A stretch of 64,000 nucleotides of DNA from Micropterix aruncella (GCA_944548615.1 OX155955.1:14413039-14477038); one strand, 5' to 3'; counted from the first letter of the stretch, positions 45,889 through 57,008 are shown. Numbers and translations: made by a program. The notes: generated by a model not told the origin, from the sequence alone.

Positions 45889-46160
45889 TCTATATATATA
45901 AAAATGAATGTTTGTCTGTATGTCCGCTATGGACTACTAAACCACTCGACCGATTTTGATAAAATTTTGAGGGAAACTTTAGACTAGTTTGGAGATGGTT
46001 CTTGTGAAGTTTGGTGCTGATCGAACCAAAGGAAAATTTTTAGTGTCCTCAATAAAACCAAAATTCTTTTTTTTTATTAAATTGAATTGAATATTTGTGT
46101 AATGTCTTTCCTTCAAATTTATTTTAGTTAGTAGCATAGCAACGCGCAGGGTACAGCTAG
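45889..46160 (+). mobile_element. Short non-autonomous Helitron-like element
   Basis: It begins TCTATATATATAAAAATGAATG and ends GGGTACAGCTAG. The base before it is A (45888) and the base after it is T (46161), the A|T insertion rule of Helitrons, which make no TSD. The body, GTTTGTCTGTATGTCCGC..CTACTAAACCACTCGACCGATTTT, is a widespread arthropod repeat type. The 3' hairpin expected before CTAG is weak (GCAACGCGC remains). It has no rolling-circle replicase or helicase coding sequence, so it depends on a partner. Confidence 0.75.
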
Positions 46161-46875
46161 TACTAAATAAAAAATAAAATAAAAAATAAATTATGCGTGT
46201 TTTTTCTGTCAAACCCCTTCAATACATAACTTCCTCAGAAGTTTATATCAAGTAAATTTCAAAATGACATATTTAAATGAAATACTAACCCCCTCCCACT
46301 TAACTTTCTTTGTGGTGGATATTCGCATAATCTTTAAATTCGACTGTCTTCTTTCCTGAGTCTATGTCTATGTCTTGGTAAAAAAATATATATCTGCGTT
46401 TTCTAGATGCTGCTCGTATGCGACCATATCAAATGATTTTGTAAGGTCAGTTTAATTTTCCGAACGACACAAATAAACAATGTATCTATGTATCATGCAA
46501 AAGTATAACAGTAGGTTCACAAGGTACCTGATCTATGTGGTTTGGGGTCACTGGTACTCCTTTTAGGATACTAAGATTACGTCCCTGAATCGACTACTTA
46601 CCCTTTTAAGATCAATTATTCAATTAAATTCGTTTACAAAGTTTATGCGCCCTTATAAGTAAGTCCGCCTGGAATTTTATGTGTTTTAATCTACTGATGC
46701 GTCCCGCGTGCGCAGTCACTTTAAAAGGTACCGAGAGACTCGTAAAGTTCACCATGCGATGAGTAAAACCGGATAAAGGCAAAACCGTAGAAGTAAAGTG
46801 ACGTGTACATAAGTCAGCTACTTGCCCTGGGCGCACTGATTTATAAAAGCGTAGATAAGCCCAAAAATGGGAATA
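46161..46875. other. Unrecognised stretch
   Basis: Mixed A/T-rich DNA; no domain, tail or repeat match in the window. Confidence 0.35.
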
Positions 46876-47200
46876 TACACACAGGGTTTTTAATTAATGA
46901 CATTCTTGTAGTCGGTAAATCATTAAATTACTTTAGATAAAAGTATTACAAACTAAGCAACTTTTGATAAGAAATTTTAGAAAATATATATTTTGTTAAA
47001 TATTATAAAAAGCCTTGAGCACGATGCGCTATCTAGCTGTAAGTAAAATATCGCTAATATTGTGTATTATCGATATTTTACCTACCGCTAGATGGCGCAG
47101 CGCGATTAATCAATGTTTTATAGTAATTAATTCATAAATCAATAATAAAAAAATGGTATAGTCTGTAATAAATATTTTAGTAAAACATTTTAGAAACGCG
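46876..47200. mobile_element. MITE M2, eroded sibling of M1
   Basis: It keeps ACAGGGTTTTTAATTAATGACATT, AAGCAACTTTTGAT and the internal inverted pair GCTATCTAGCTGTAAGTAAAATATC / GATATTTTACCTACCGCTAGATGGCGCA (47028-47100). The right end is decayed. Confidence 0.65.
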
Positions 47201-47984
47201 AGCTTTTCCTAGAAAAAAATGATATCCGCATTTTTCGTTGATTACAATACGATCTGTGAGAAATATATAGTTTTATAATTTTAAATAAATCAAATTGAGT
47301 TATAACAAATATGTAATATAAAAATAATAATACAAATTTGATATTATTATTTTACGTTTGATGGTTTATTTAAAGTTTTTATTTATTTCATTCCTTCACT
47401 AATCGTGATTACTAGTCTACGTTGGTTTTATAAAATAATAAAAATATAAAATAATATCCATATATTAAATATGGAAAATAAGCAAGTATGGCATATTTGA
47501 CTAATGGACCTGTCTTCTGTTTTTATTTTCAAAGGCTTTTGCTTCCATATACAAGAAAGGGTTGAAAGCGTATGTTAAACTTAACCCTCTGACGAATTGC
47601 GTAAACATTATATTATACGGAGTGGTTTATCCATTTTGGAGTTGTATAATGTAGAGGAATAATGGAAGGAACAAAAGATTTCATAAAAAGGGCCGGTTCT
47701 GCTATATTTAACCAACCCGAGGTAAAACCACCGTCAATTCTAAAATCTACGAAATAAAGTACAAAAGAATGAGTAGATAAAGTACTATATGTGTTGCATT
47801 CGCATTTGATAATGCCCTAAGTTCTTATAGCTATTGCTGCAGTATATTTAGGTGTACCCTATATAACAATTGCTCACACGGAAAATCCCCAAGAAAGTGG
47901 GAGGTCTAAGCTGTAGCTTGTGTCGCTTATACATAAATTCTGCACTGGGCCCATAGGCCGTTATCTCTTTCACCTGTTGAATAA
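47201..47984. other. AT-rich stretch with tiny Family A-like 5' piece
   Basis: Mostly unmatched. At 47945-47965, GGGCCCATAGGCCGTTATCTC on the minus strand resembles the 5' end of the older Family A subfamily (AATAGGCCCAGTGCAG), perhaps the stub of another copy. Confidence 0.35.
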
Positions 47985-48509
47985 ATACAACAAGAGAACC
48001 CGTCACCTCAGGAAGTTTTAACGATATTATATCGTTCTGTCTCCGTGAGGTGAGCGTAGGAGACTTTGAAACAAAAACAGTCCACCGTCTAGTTACGCCA
48101 CACGCCCGTAAGAAGCCAACGCATTACCGCGAGATAACCAGGTTAATCAGACACCGGGCCGACACTCGCGCCCTTACTTCCAGTTGCAACCAGATTATCC
48201 CAGAGATAGCCAGGGATGTTACCTGGCGGGCCGACACTCGCGCCTTTACTTCCAATTATGACCAGATTACTCCGGTCTCTCGATTGGTTCCGAGTTCGAG
48301 GTCGCTTGCGCGGTCCTCTCCCTTACGAAGCGGTGAAACGGTGTATACCGAATCTATCGCGGACCACAGCGTCCTTTAAATGGCTGTTCACCCAGGATCG
48401 GATGGCCGATGGCCGTTTCAAGAGCAGTCGCCGTAAGGTCCGCAACCACCCCCGCTCTATAGGAAACAGTACTGCTTCCAGACTCCCCCGACTGTTAGTC
48501 AGAGTCGCC

Positions 48510-49833
48510 GGGAGCTAATGGGCCCATGATGAGGTGGCCACGATGACCCATGTGTTCAGGGTCGGTCACACTCGTGGGTCAACACCCATCCGATGGCCTC
48601 CACGCATGGGGTGCGAACCTGGGTAGGACACTGGGTCAACCAGTCTCCCCTGGGAATCAAACCTCTGGCGCTCCTGGACGGTCTGCGCACCGAGCGGCGC
48701 AAGCCAATCGACTGTGCTCTCCGAATAACATCTTGCGGTGTCAACTACAACGGGCGAGCCCGTCACCACAGGACGTTTTAACGATTAGTCGTTCTGTCGC
48801 CCTGCAGTGAACGTAGAAGACTTTGGACAGTACATTCTACGTCCAGCTACTTCACAACCCGTGAGAGTCCAACGCCTTACCGCGAGTGAGCCAGGAATAA
48901 ACCCGGCGGGCTCGAGATACTCGCGCCCTCACTTCCAATTGTGACCAGATTTCTCCGGTCTCTCGATTGGTTCCGAGTTCGAGGTCGCTTGCGCGGTCCT
49001 CTCCCTTACGAAGCGGTGAAACGGAGTGCACCGAATCTGTCGCGGACCAAGGCGTCCTTTGCCCGACTCTGAACCGGGATCGGATGGCCAATGGTCATTT
49101 CAAGAGCAGTCGCCGTAAGGTAGACAACTGCCCCCGCTCTATAGGAAACAATACAGTTCCCAGACTCCCCCGATTGTTAGTCGGAGAGCACAATCGATTG
49201 GCTTGCGCCGCTCGGTGCGCAGACCGTCCAGGAGCGCCAGAGGATTGTTCCCGGGGGAGACTGGTTGACCCAGTGTCCTACCCAGGCTCGCACCCCATGC
49301 GTGGAGGCCATCGGATGGGTGTTGACCCGTGAGTGTGACCGACCCTGGTGAGTGTGACCGACCCTGTGACCGACCCTCTCCGACTAACAATCGGGGGAGT
49401 CTGGGAACTCTATTGTTTCCTATAGAGCGGGTGTGGTTGTCTACCTTACGGCGACTGCTTTTGAAATGACCATTGGCCATCCGATCACGGTTCAGAGTCG
49501 GGCAAAGGACGCCTTGGTCCGCGATAGATTCGGTGCACACCGTTTCACCGCTTCGTAAGGGAGAGGACCGCGCAAGCTACCTCGAACTCGGAACCAATCG
49601 AGAGACCGGAGAAATCTGGTCACAATTGGAAGCAAGGGCGCGAGGGTCGGCCCGCCAGGTAACACTGGCTATCTCGCGGTAAGGCGTTGGCTTCTTGCGG
49701 GTTGTGACGTAGCTGGACGTTGGATTTGTTCTGTCCAAAGTCTTCTACGTTCACTGCAGGACGATAGAACGAGAAAATCGTTAAAACGTCCTGTGGTGAC
49801 GGGCTCGCCCGTTGTAGTTGACACCGCAAGTTA
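48510..49833 (+). mobile_element. Family A copy A9 (middle layer)
   Basis: Plus-strand halves 48510-48730 (GGGAGCTAATGGGCCC to CTCTCCGAATAACA) and 49376-49830 (CTCTCCGACTAACA to GACACCGCAAG). It is inserted antisense to A8. Copy A10 splits it, with a 14-bp duplication (one mismatch) at 48717-48730 and 49376-49389. The 3' terminus GACACCGCAAG is shared only with A10. Four extra bases, CGCC, precede GGGAG. Confidence 0.85.
48731..49375 (-). mobile_element. Family A copy A10 (innermost layer), 5'-truncated
   Basis: A minus-strand copy from GACACCGCAAG (3' end, left) to about offset 50 of the element (right). Its 5' edge stutters: the word GAGTGTGACCGACCCTG is repeated about 2.6 times at 49330-49375. 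Together with the right half of A9 it forms inverted arms of about 450 bp. It is closely similar to A9, so it may be a daughter of A9 or of a near-identical source. Confidence 0.85.
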
Positions 49834-50053
49834 TTAGTCAGAGTGCACAGTCGATTGGCTTACGCCGCACGGTGCGCAGACCGTCCAGGAGCCCCAGAGG
49901 TTTGATTCCCAGGGGAAGTCCATCGCCCGAACGTCCTACCCAGGTTCGCACCTCATGCGTGGAAGCTGTCGGATGGGTGTTGACCCGTGAGTGTGACCGA
50001 CCCTGAACAGAATAGGTCTTCGTGGCCAACCCAGCATGGGCCCATTAGCTCCC

Positions 50054-50290
50054 CTTTCCTCTATAGGAAACAGTACTGCTTCCAGACTCCCCCGACTGTT
50101 AGTCAGAGTGCACAGTCGATTGGCTTACTCTGCACGGTGCGCAGACCGTCCAGGAGCGCCAGAAGGTTGGCCTAAGGCCAGAGTCCTGCCTGGGTTCGCA
50201 CTTCATACGTGGAGGCCGCCGGATGGGTGTTGGCCCGTGAGTGTGACCAACCCCGAACAGTGCCAACTCAGCAAGGGCCCATTAGCTCCC
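50054..50290 (-). mobile_element. Family A copy A11, 5' portion only
   Basis: Minus strand, from the CCTATAGAG block (about offset 270) to the reversed GGGAGCTAATGGGCCC at 50290, with small internal deletions near 50170 and 50265. It lies head to tail directly behind A8. Its missing 3' part may have been removed by recombination between adjacent copies. Confidence 0.8.
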
Positions 50291-50661
50291 TGTTAAATAA
50301 TCAGGCATTGCAGGAATCGTTGCAATTGTCAAAATTAATGACGAGCAAAATTTGCAGATGCGTTTGCTGATTTCGTTAGCTCGTGCCGGCCATGGAAGAT
50401 TACAGCGGGTGAATAACCTCAAGCTTTCAAAAATGCAGAGGTATTAGGACATCCGGTGCCGTTATATTATAGTAAAAATGTCGCCGGCCGGAGCAGTGGA
50501 ATATTTCATGAAAACGCGCGGCTCTGGAATACGCAAAATCCGGGCCGAAAGTAAATCCGCGGGCAGCAGGCGAGCGTCGCTGAAGTAGAAAGAGACCGAC
50601 TAGAGACGTACCGAAAGTAGTGCTGCTATCGACGCTATCACGCATTGCCATTCTGAATTTA
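50291..50661. other. GC-rich non-repetitive patch
   Basis: About 370 bp between Family A copies. It is CG-rich at 50390-50600 and matches nothing else in the window. No convincing ORF. Confidence 0.35.
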
Positions 50662-50906
50662 GGGAGCTAAGGGGCCCTTGTTGAGTTGGCCACGAAGACC
50701 CATTTTGTTCAGGCTTGGTCACACTCACGGGTCAACACCCATCCGGCGGCCTCCACGAATGAAGTGCGAACCCGGGCAGGACTCTGGCCTCAGAGCTAGT
50801 TTCCCCTAGAAATCAACCCTCTGGCGCTCCTGGACGGTCTGCTCACCGTGCGGCGCAAGCCAATCGATTGTGCACTCTGACTAACAGTCGGGGGAGTCTG
50901 GAAGCA
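50662..50906 (+). mobile_element. Family A copy A12, 3'-truncated
   Basis: GGGAGCTAAGGGGCCC through GACTAACAGTCGGGGGAGTCTGGAAGCA, then an abrupt change to TATAC-rich DNA before MITE M3. It keeps the first 245 bp and loses the rest. Truncation at the 3' side is not what simple target-primed insertion gives, so a later deletion or rearrangement is likely. Confidence 0.8.
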
Positions 50907-50954
50907 TATTTAAATATGCGTATACCTAGTATATATGTATATACGCGTATATAT

Positions 50955-51348
50955 AAATAAGTTTTCAAGGGGATGAATTAGTACGAGCAACTGAAAAACT
51001 TTTATTTAAAAAAAAGCGAAAAACAAAACATTTTTTTAGATTTTTTTTTAATTCAAAAATTTGAAAAACTTGACTATTAAATACAAGTTTAACATGTGTT
51101 TGAGCACGTTTCGCCATCTATCGGTATGTAAAATATCTCTAATAAACGATATTGGCGATATTTTACCTACCGCTTGATGGCGCATCGTGCTTAGCGCTTT
51201 TAATACTATTTTTCCTTTTTTTTCAAATTAAAAAAAATATATATTTTTCGTTTTTTTTTGGTTTTCCACAATTTTTTAATCAAAAGTTGCTTACTTGCTC
51301 GTACTGATTCACTTCCTTCAGGGATGCCGGTTAATACAAACTCACTCT
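50955..51348. mobile_element. MITE M3
   Basis: AGTACGAGCAACTGAAAAACTTTT (left) and AAAAGTTGCTTACTTGCTCG...GGATGCCGGTTAATA (right) are the inverted arms. The inner pair is GCCATCTATCGGTATGTAAAATATC / GATATTTTACCTACCGCTTGATGGCGC. The left terminus is partly lost. It is followed within 15 bp by M4 in a near-tandem arrangement. Confidence 0.75.
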
Positions 51349-51362
51349 ATATACATATATAT

Positions 51363-51552
51363 ACAGTCAGGTTGAGTTATAATAAACCGGCACACTTAAA
51401 GGGGGTGAATCAGTACGAGCAAGTAAGCAACTTTGATAAAAAAAATGTAGAAAAAGAAAATAAAAAAAATATATATTTTTTTAAATTGACAAATTTATTG
51501 TTTCGAAAAATAGCATAAACAACGCTAATCACGATGCGCCATCTAGCGCTTG
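51363..51552. mobile_element. MITE M4, left half
   Basis: ATACAGTCAGGTTGAGTTATAATAAACCGGC, AGTACGAGCAAGTAAGCAACTTT and CACGATGCGCCATCTAGCGC match the left half of M1/M3. The match stops exactly where the Penelope-like fragment begins (51553). The right half is absent, so the event was insertion plus deletion or a rearrangement. Confidence 0.75.
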
Positions 51553-52120
51553 TCGGTGACGTTGCAGCCGGCTGATTTTTGAGGCCTGTAAAGGATGTAA
51601 TACCACTGCAAACCCCAGGTGTGTATAAAGTCGAATGCAGTTTAGCCTACGTTGGACAAACGAAACGGCCTCGTCAGAACACATCAAAGCTGTTAAACAC
51701 GTTCAGCGAGAAAAATCGGCGATCTGCGAACATATGTTGGATAGCGGAAGTAACCACTGGATGCAGTTTCAAAATCTCATTGTGCTATCCAAGGAACAAT
51801 TCTACTTTCCTCGCATGATCCGGGAAGCTATGGAAATAAGAAGAACCCCGAACTTCAATAGAGACGACGGTTACAAACTCTCTTCTACGTGGAATCCTCT
51901 TCTGAAAATGTTCCCGCCGCCGAACGCCGAACGCAAGGACGTAAGACAGGATACAGTGAGTGTTGTGTGTAAGAAGGATTTTCGAAATTCGCGCGCTCTG
52001 AGCCCGGCCCCCACCACCGTTATAACCTACGCAGTGGCGGCAGCCGCAAAACAACGGTTTGACAGCCCTTTCAGTCTACCCTGGACGACGGCGGCTGCAA
52101 CGTCACCGAAACGTCGGGAG
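51553..52120 (+). mobile_element. Penelope-like element fragment with GIY-YIG endonuclease
   Basis: Frame one from about 51579 gives TPGVYKVECS and AYVGQTKR, the GVY...YVG form of the GIY-YIG core. After a frameshift near 51675, SSEHIKAVKHVQREKSAICEH, then LSKEQFYFPRMIREAMEI, then NFNRDDGYKLSSTWNPLL continue the domain as in Penelope-like retroelements. No reverse transcriptase part is present. The fragment lies between inverted copies of TCGGTGACGTTGCAGCCG (51553-51570) and its complement (52092-52109), consistent with the inverted terminal segments these elements often carry. Inactive. Confidence 0.85.
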
Positions 52121-52181
52121 CTTCACATTTCACATGGTAAATTCGTTTATATCTTATTTATAATTGGGGCATAAATCATCA

Positions 52182-53060
52182 TAGCGTGTGGTTATTGGAG
52201 GATCGAAGTCTGACTGGACATGTATATCCTCGGGAGTAACACAGGATTGCCTGTAAGGATTTATTTTATTTATTTTATTTTATTTTTATTTGTCGGAAAA
52301 CTTACAGCGTTTTAAACTTAATGCTAACACATATTATGCAAATCTAAGGCCAATTAAAAGTTTTCACAATTAAACTAAATCTATTGTTACAGTGCAACGA
52401 GCTTTGAAAAAAAATGCAGGTTTAAGTAAGGGAAAACGGATAGGGAAGCCGCATTATGAGTTATGTAGATGTATTTAAGATATATGATGATACATAAAAT
52501 ACATACATATATAAATACATACACGTGCACAAATAATAAATTAATATAAATAATACGACAAGGTAATAATAAAATGTAAAAGTATAGTTAATATAAATAT
52601 ATATAATATAAATCACAATGTATTTATAATGTACACATGAACTTTTGTAGAAAATATTATCAAATATTATACTGGCTAGAAAGCATTGTTATAGTGTAGT
52701 AAACAATACCACAGCCTGCGTACCTAACGGACGAAGAAATACCAATTAAACCCAAAGGCTGTTTATCGTATTTCTAATTTCTTCGAAGCAAGTATTGGAA
52801 GATAAATTAAAATATCCAAATATTGAAAATTTAGGTTATATGATCGAAGAGCTCTATAAAAATACATATTTTGACCATAATTGGTATTGACTCTCGGTAG
52901 ATAAAATAAGTCGCGCTTCATAAAATAAGGCGCTTTATATTTTAAAGCAATTACACAAATGAATGTTTTAAATTTTGTAGGTTTCTACTTTTCGCAGACG
53001 ATATGAATATGTACGCATCTGTTAATTCTCCTGAAGATTGTTGCGCCGCGCCATACTTTT
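52182..53060 (+). mobile_element. LINE-A copy 2, split by another LINE tail
   Basis: GCGTGTGGTTATTGGAGGAT..GTATATCCTCGGG (52182-52258) matches LINE-A around 2748-2815. TTTTAAATTTTGTAGGTTTCTACTTTTCGCAGACGATATGAA (about 52967-53020) matches the FADDMK-coding segment around 2870-2905. About 700 bp of foreign DNA (52259-52966) separates the two parts. The match fades after about 53050. Confidence 0.75.
52259..52966 (-). mobile_element. LINE 3' UTR inserted in LINE-A copy 2 (minus strand)
   Basis: It starts with TTTATTTTATTTATTTTATTTT, the reverse of an (AAATA)n tail, followed by TTATTTGTCGGAAAACTTAC and about 650 bp of A/T-rich DNA without a readable domain. Position and polarity indicate a LINE inserted in opposite orientation to LINE-A. 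The clade is undetermined. Confidence 0.5.
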
Positions 53061-55176
53061 TTATAGCGCGTCGAATCGCTTTTTATTGAAAGCTGTCCTA
53101 ATAGGAAACATGTGATTAGCTTTGTCTCTGAAATTCAATAGTTTTGTATCTTATATATTGAAACACCTGCGTGTTTCCTAAATGACATTGAATGTGCAAA
53201 GTAAATAGATAAATGAGGTTCTGTAATGTTATTATTGAGTACGGATAAATAAGTTTCTACTATACTTAGTTTCAGCGATCTCGGTTGGTCTCTACAGCTG
53301 GGCGCGGGACGAGGGCGCCGCCGCTCTGGTAGGCGCTTTGTTTCGCGTAGCTTCGGAAGGGCCTTAAAAAATGTATGTAAGCCCCCAGTAAAACACACGA
53401 AACATTAGAGGACCGTGTGTTGTACGCGGCTCAATTTACAGCGGCCAGTAAAACGGGCAAGCTTAACTTTACAGCGCTCTGCCTATAAATAAAGTCATAC
53501 CGATAAAAATTCACACCTCCGGAACGAGCGACGGCGCTCGCCGCGAAACCAGCACTCGTGCCCAACAGAAGACCAGAAATCATGAGAAGTTTGCCTATGT
53601 ACTGTCTGATTAAAAAGAATAGATATTAACCTGGCGAGGAAGTGGTACAAAACGGGTACGTTAAGAATGTGGAGGGTCATGATAACCGTGTATTACATAT
53701 AAGAATAAGAATAAATAAGAATACATTTACTTTCGTAAGTAATGTTCCAAAACATAATTCACGAAGTCTGCGTAACTAGGCCGAAGCCAATACCAATGTA
53801 GACTCGACTAGGTTACTTGTAAGTTGATATGTGCGCACACTTATTAAAGTACTAATACTAAGAAAAAGAAAAAGTAAAAAAAAATAATTAAATAAATCTA
53901 ATAACTATAATAAATACGTAGTAAAAATTTCAAGAGTTATTTTAATGATATCTAATACCTAATACCAATCATGTTGAAACATAAAAAAATAATAATGAAA
54001 TTAAAATATAACCAGTTAAAATTATTAAAATAATAATAATAATAAAATACAATAAAATTATAATTGCAATGATTAATCAGTAAATAGAGAAAAATAACCT
54101 AGAGGTAAATTTAAAAAAAATAAAATTAAATAAAAAAGCCAGTAATAATAAGAGGTAGTAATTACAATAGTCATGTTGCTAGTCAATAAATAATAAAGAA
54201 AAAAAGATAATAATAGTCCTAGAAGCAAGAAATAAAAAGAGATTGTATTAGGCATTTAATGGAGAATGACTGAGATGAGCACCTCGATCTCATGTCTTCC
54301 AAATTCCAACAGTAGCGGAGAAATGTGTTTGTTTGTTTTTATTCCATTAGTGGTCGTCTTCAAATTAAATTGTAATTCATTAAAAATATTTTTTTAAAGG
54401 TATATATTGTATATGAAAAATATACCATTATGCGTAGACAAGTTTGATTATTTTGAACATAACAAAAAGTCTAAAAAATAATCAGCTTAAGCAGGACTAC
54501 TTATCCATGACATATTAAAAAGAAAACAATAAAAACAGGCTATTTCGTAAAACTAATATTTTTTAATGCACTTTATAAGAGATCGATCATTTCTCATCAC
54601 AAAATTACTATTTCAGTCTTTTAAGATATTAATCATCTCTCGCCGGAGCACACGGTTGACAGAATAGAATAATGTATTCTTGATAAATGTACGAATGACA
54701 CTTTTCGCAAAGATTAATATATATTCATCATAAACGTACATATTCAGCATTCAATATAACACTATTAGAGGCCATTTTTTTGAAAAACAATGCCTTGAAA
54801 AATGGCACAAAATTGCTACGTTGTGGTTTTGAAAGGGTCATAATTACCCTTTTTGCGTTCGCTCTCTTCTATCCATCCGCAAGCAGTAGCCGACTGAGTG
54901 GTAGATCGCAGAAGGGAAGGAAAATTCAATAGCTCCAGCTACTGAGAAGTTCGCCAGCGTACGACAGCTGGACAAAATACTGTACACAAAACAAAATGAG
55001 CATGGTCAAACTGGCCCCTCCACTTTCCTCGCCGGCTTAAATGACGACGTATGAAAAGATATTTTATATGGGCAGTTATGTGATTACCTATAGTGCAGTC
55101 ACAGATCCTTGGCAATTATTTTTATAATAAATCAGATTGTATAATGTGCCTCGAATACTTAGATGTCTGTCTGTCT
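53061..55176. other. Mixed stretch with a minus-strand LINE-B tail
   Basis: 53250-53600 is GC-richer and unmatched. 53700-54290 looks like a minus-strand LINE 3' end: an (AATAAG)n start, then TGCGTAACTAGGCC...TGTAGACTCGAC (53765-53805), the hairpin position seen in LINE-B, then A/T-rich UTR. 54300-55170 is A/T-rich with one mixed patch (54850-55040). No gene. Confidence 0.45.
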
Positions 55177-55796
55177 GGGAGCTAATGGTGCCAGTGCAGT
55201 TAGGCCACTATGACCCATGTTTTAGGGTCGGCCCAACTTACAGGTCAACCCATCCAGTAACCTCCAAGCGAAAGTGAGAGCCCGGGTAGTACTCTGTGCC
55301 TAAGAATCGCCCTTCGGGCGCTCCTAAACGGTTTGCATACCGTGCAGCGTTAGCCAATCGACTGTGCATTCCGATTGATAAATAACCGGGGGCGTGTGGA
55401 AACTGCGTTGTTTCTTATAGAGTGGAGGTGGTTGTCAACCTTACGGTAACTGCTCTTGAAACGACCAATCGGCTACCCGATGCCGCGATAGATTCGGTAG
55501 AAACCGAATCGCCGCTACTTAAGGCAGAGGACCGCGTAAGCGGCCTTGAAACTGTAACCAATCGGGAGACCGGAGTAATCTGGTTGCAACTGGAAGTAAG
55601 GGCGCGAGTGTCAGCCCGCTGAATGCACACCCAGTTTCTCGCGACAACGCGTTGGTGTCTTACGTGCGAGTGGCGTAACAAGGCAGTGGACTGTTTCGTC
55701 CCAAGTCTTCTACGCTTACCTCATGGGAGACCGGACGTCAAATATCGTTAAAACTTCTTGAGGTGATTGGGTACGCCCCTTGTAGTTAACACCTCC
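55177..55796 (+). mobile_element. Family A copy A13, older subfamily
   Basis: GGGAGCTAATGGTGCCAGTGCAG to AACACCTCCAAG. It contains an internal deletion around the GGGCAAAGG block (near 55482). The flanks share ATGTCTGTCTG (about 55163-55176 on the left, 55803-55813 on the right); the left side has one extra TCTG unit, so the TSD lies in a short repeat. The 3' end matches A2. Confidence 0.8.
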
Positions 55797-55814
55797 AAGT
55801 GTATGTCTGTCTGG

Positions 55815-55965
55815 CATGGTAGCTAATGGCACCTGTGCAGTAGGCCTCTAAGACCCATCTCGTTCTCAGGGGTCGGCTCAACCCACAATGCAGCTTCTGT
55901 CCAGTGGCCTTCTTAAATGAAAGTCTACCACGGGAAGGACTCTGTGTCCCAGGCTACGGCTGGTG
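55815..55965 (+). mobile_element. Family A copy A14, 5' fragment
   Basis: GGTAGCTAATGGCACCTGTGCAG, then AGACCCATCTCG and GGGTCGGCTCAACCCACAATGCAG: the first 150 bp or so of the older subfamily. It sits directly behind A13 in the same orientation. The rest of the element is missing. Confidence 0.65.
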
Positions 55966-56425
55966 GATCATTTTATCCTGGCTGATGGAATTCTCTTATT
56001 TTGTTGAAAAGAAATCGATAATGGGAAATCGATTGCTACTTGTATCAATTATTTGTCTTCATCGGTTCTTGAGTTATACCCAAATAGTAACATAGGGCAA
56101 CTATTATTACAGTTGCTAACTATTAGCTTAGAGATGTATAGAAAGCAAAGGTAGTATTTAAGTAAAAGTACAGATATATTCCAAGAATATATATTCAGGG
56201 ATTCTCAAGTTACAAAGCTTTAAATATTATCGAAAAGATACACATTATAGTACATATGTGTGTGTGTTATCAAAGGAAGTACTCAAACGTCTATTCCGGG
56301 TTAAGTTTAAACCTAAGTCTACTGTGAAATATTGGCATGGTTTACAACATTAAAATAAAATTTCGGGTTTGCTTCAAATATCTTTTAAGAAATTTTATTT
56401 TGGGTAGAGCGAATGCAAAAAAAAA
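55966..56425. other. AT-rich stretch, nothing recognised
   Basis: Unmatched DNA between Family A fragments and Family E. No domain or tail. Confidence 0.4.
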
Positions 56426-57008
56426 CAAAAAAATACGTGTGGGACTCGGGGACTGCCGCGGTAAAGCTATTGCATAGCATTTTTAACAACTTATACAATT
56501 ATAAATATATTTTTATTTCTGATATCAGATAACTGCGCTCTATCGGAAAACGTTGAAATTATTCCGAATCATTTGCGGCTGCGAAAGTAAATGTTTCGGA
56601 ATAATTTAAACGTCTTCTGATAGAGCACCGCGCACGAATTTTTTATTCGATAAAGCAAAAAAACCGGATTATTCGAAATAATTCGTAGATAAAAAGATAG
56701 ATAATTAAATTATCTTTAAAATGGTACAGGTTTCATAATAATACGCCATATAGTATTTTCGTAGTAGTCACTTTTGTGTTCGGTTAGACCTAATTTCACA
56801 AATTAATTACACTATGTAATATAAACAAAAGCTAATAATATTAGGAAAATATTCTTGTTTAACATATATTTTTTTCGAATCGTAAGCAGTACTCGTTTAG
56901 ATGTAATTATCAGTTTAAAATCATTAATTTTTGTTAAGAAATTTCTTCATTTGGTTGCCGCGCTGGCCTACTAGGCCCGCGATAAAAGCTATGCAATAGC
57001 TTAAAAAT
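56426..57008 (+). mobile_element. Family E foldback element, copy 2, uninterrupted
   Basis: A continuous 583-bp match to the two halves at 2013-2429 and 4052-4236. It has the same subterminal AAGCTATTGCATAGC inverted pair and the hairpin arms 56535-56576 / 56587-56628. At the LINE-A target position it reads AAACAAAAGCTAATAATATTAGG without insertion, so it is the empty site for that event. Non-coding. Confidence 0.85.

Larger units (their letters stand above)
47985..50053 (-). mobile_element. Family A copy A8 (outer host of the nest)
   Basis: Two minus-strand halves, 47985-48505 (3' part) and 49845-50053 (5' part, ending at the reversed GGGAGCTAATGGG). Between them sits copy A9, flanked by an 11-bp perfect duplication TTAGTCAGAGT (48495-48505 and 49834-49844). 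The 3' half also contains a 74-bp duplication, 48134-48260: GGGCCGACACTCGCGCC occurs twice, once with the older-subfamily wording GTTGCAACC and once with the main-group wording, so it is chimeric. Confidence 0.85.

Noticed and set aside
48510..50045. Large inverted repeat as a single foldback transposon
   Set aside because: The halves line up with Family A copies in register and each junction has its own TSD, so nested insertion explains it better.
52083..52120. Hammerhead ribozyme beside the GIY-YIG fragment
   Set aside because: CCGAAACGTC is suggestive, but the CTGATGA core could not be found at a workable distance.
53135..53398. 87-codon minus-strand frame with a proline/arginine-rich centre
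   Set aside because: No domain; the composition follows the local GC patch.
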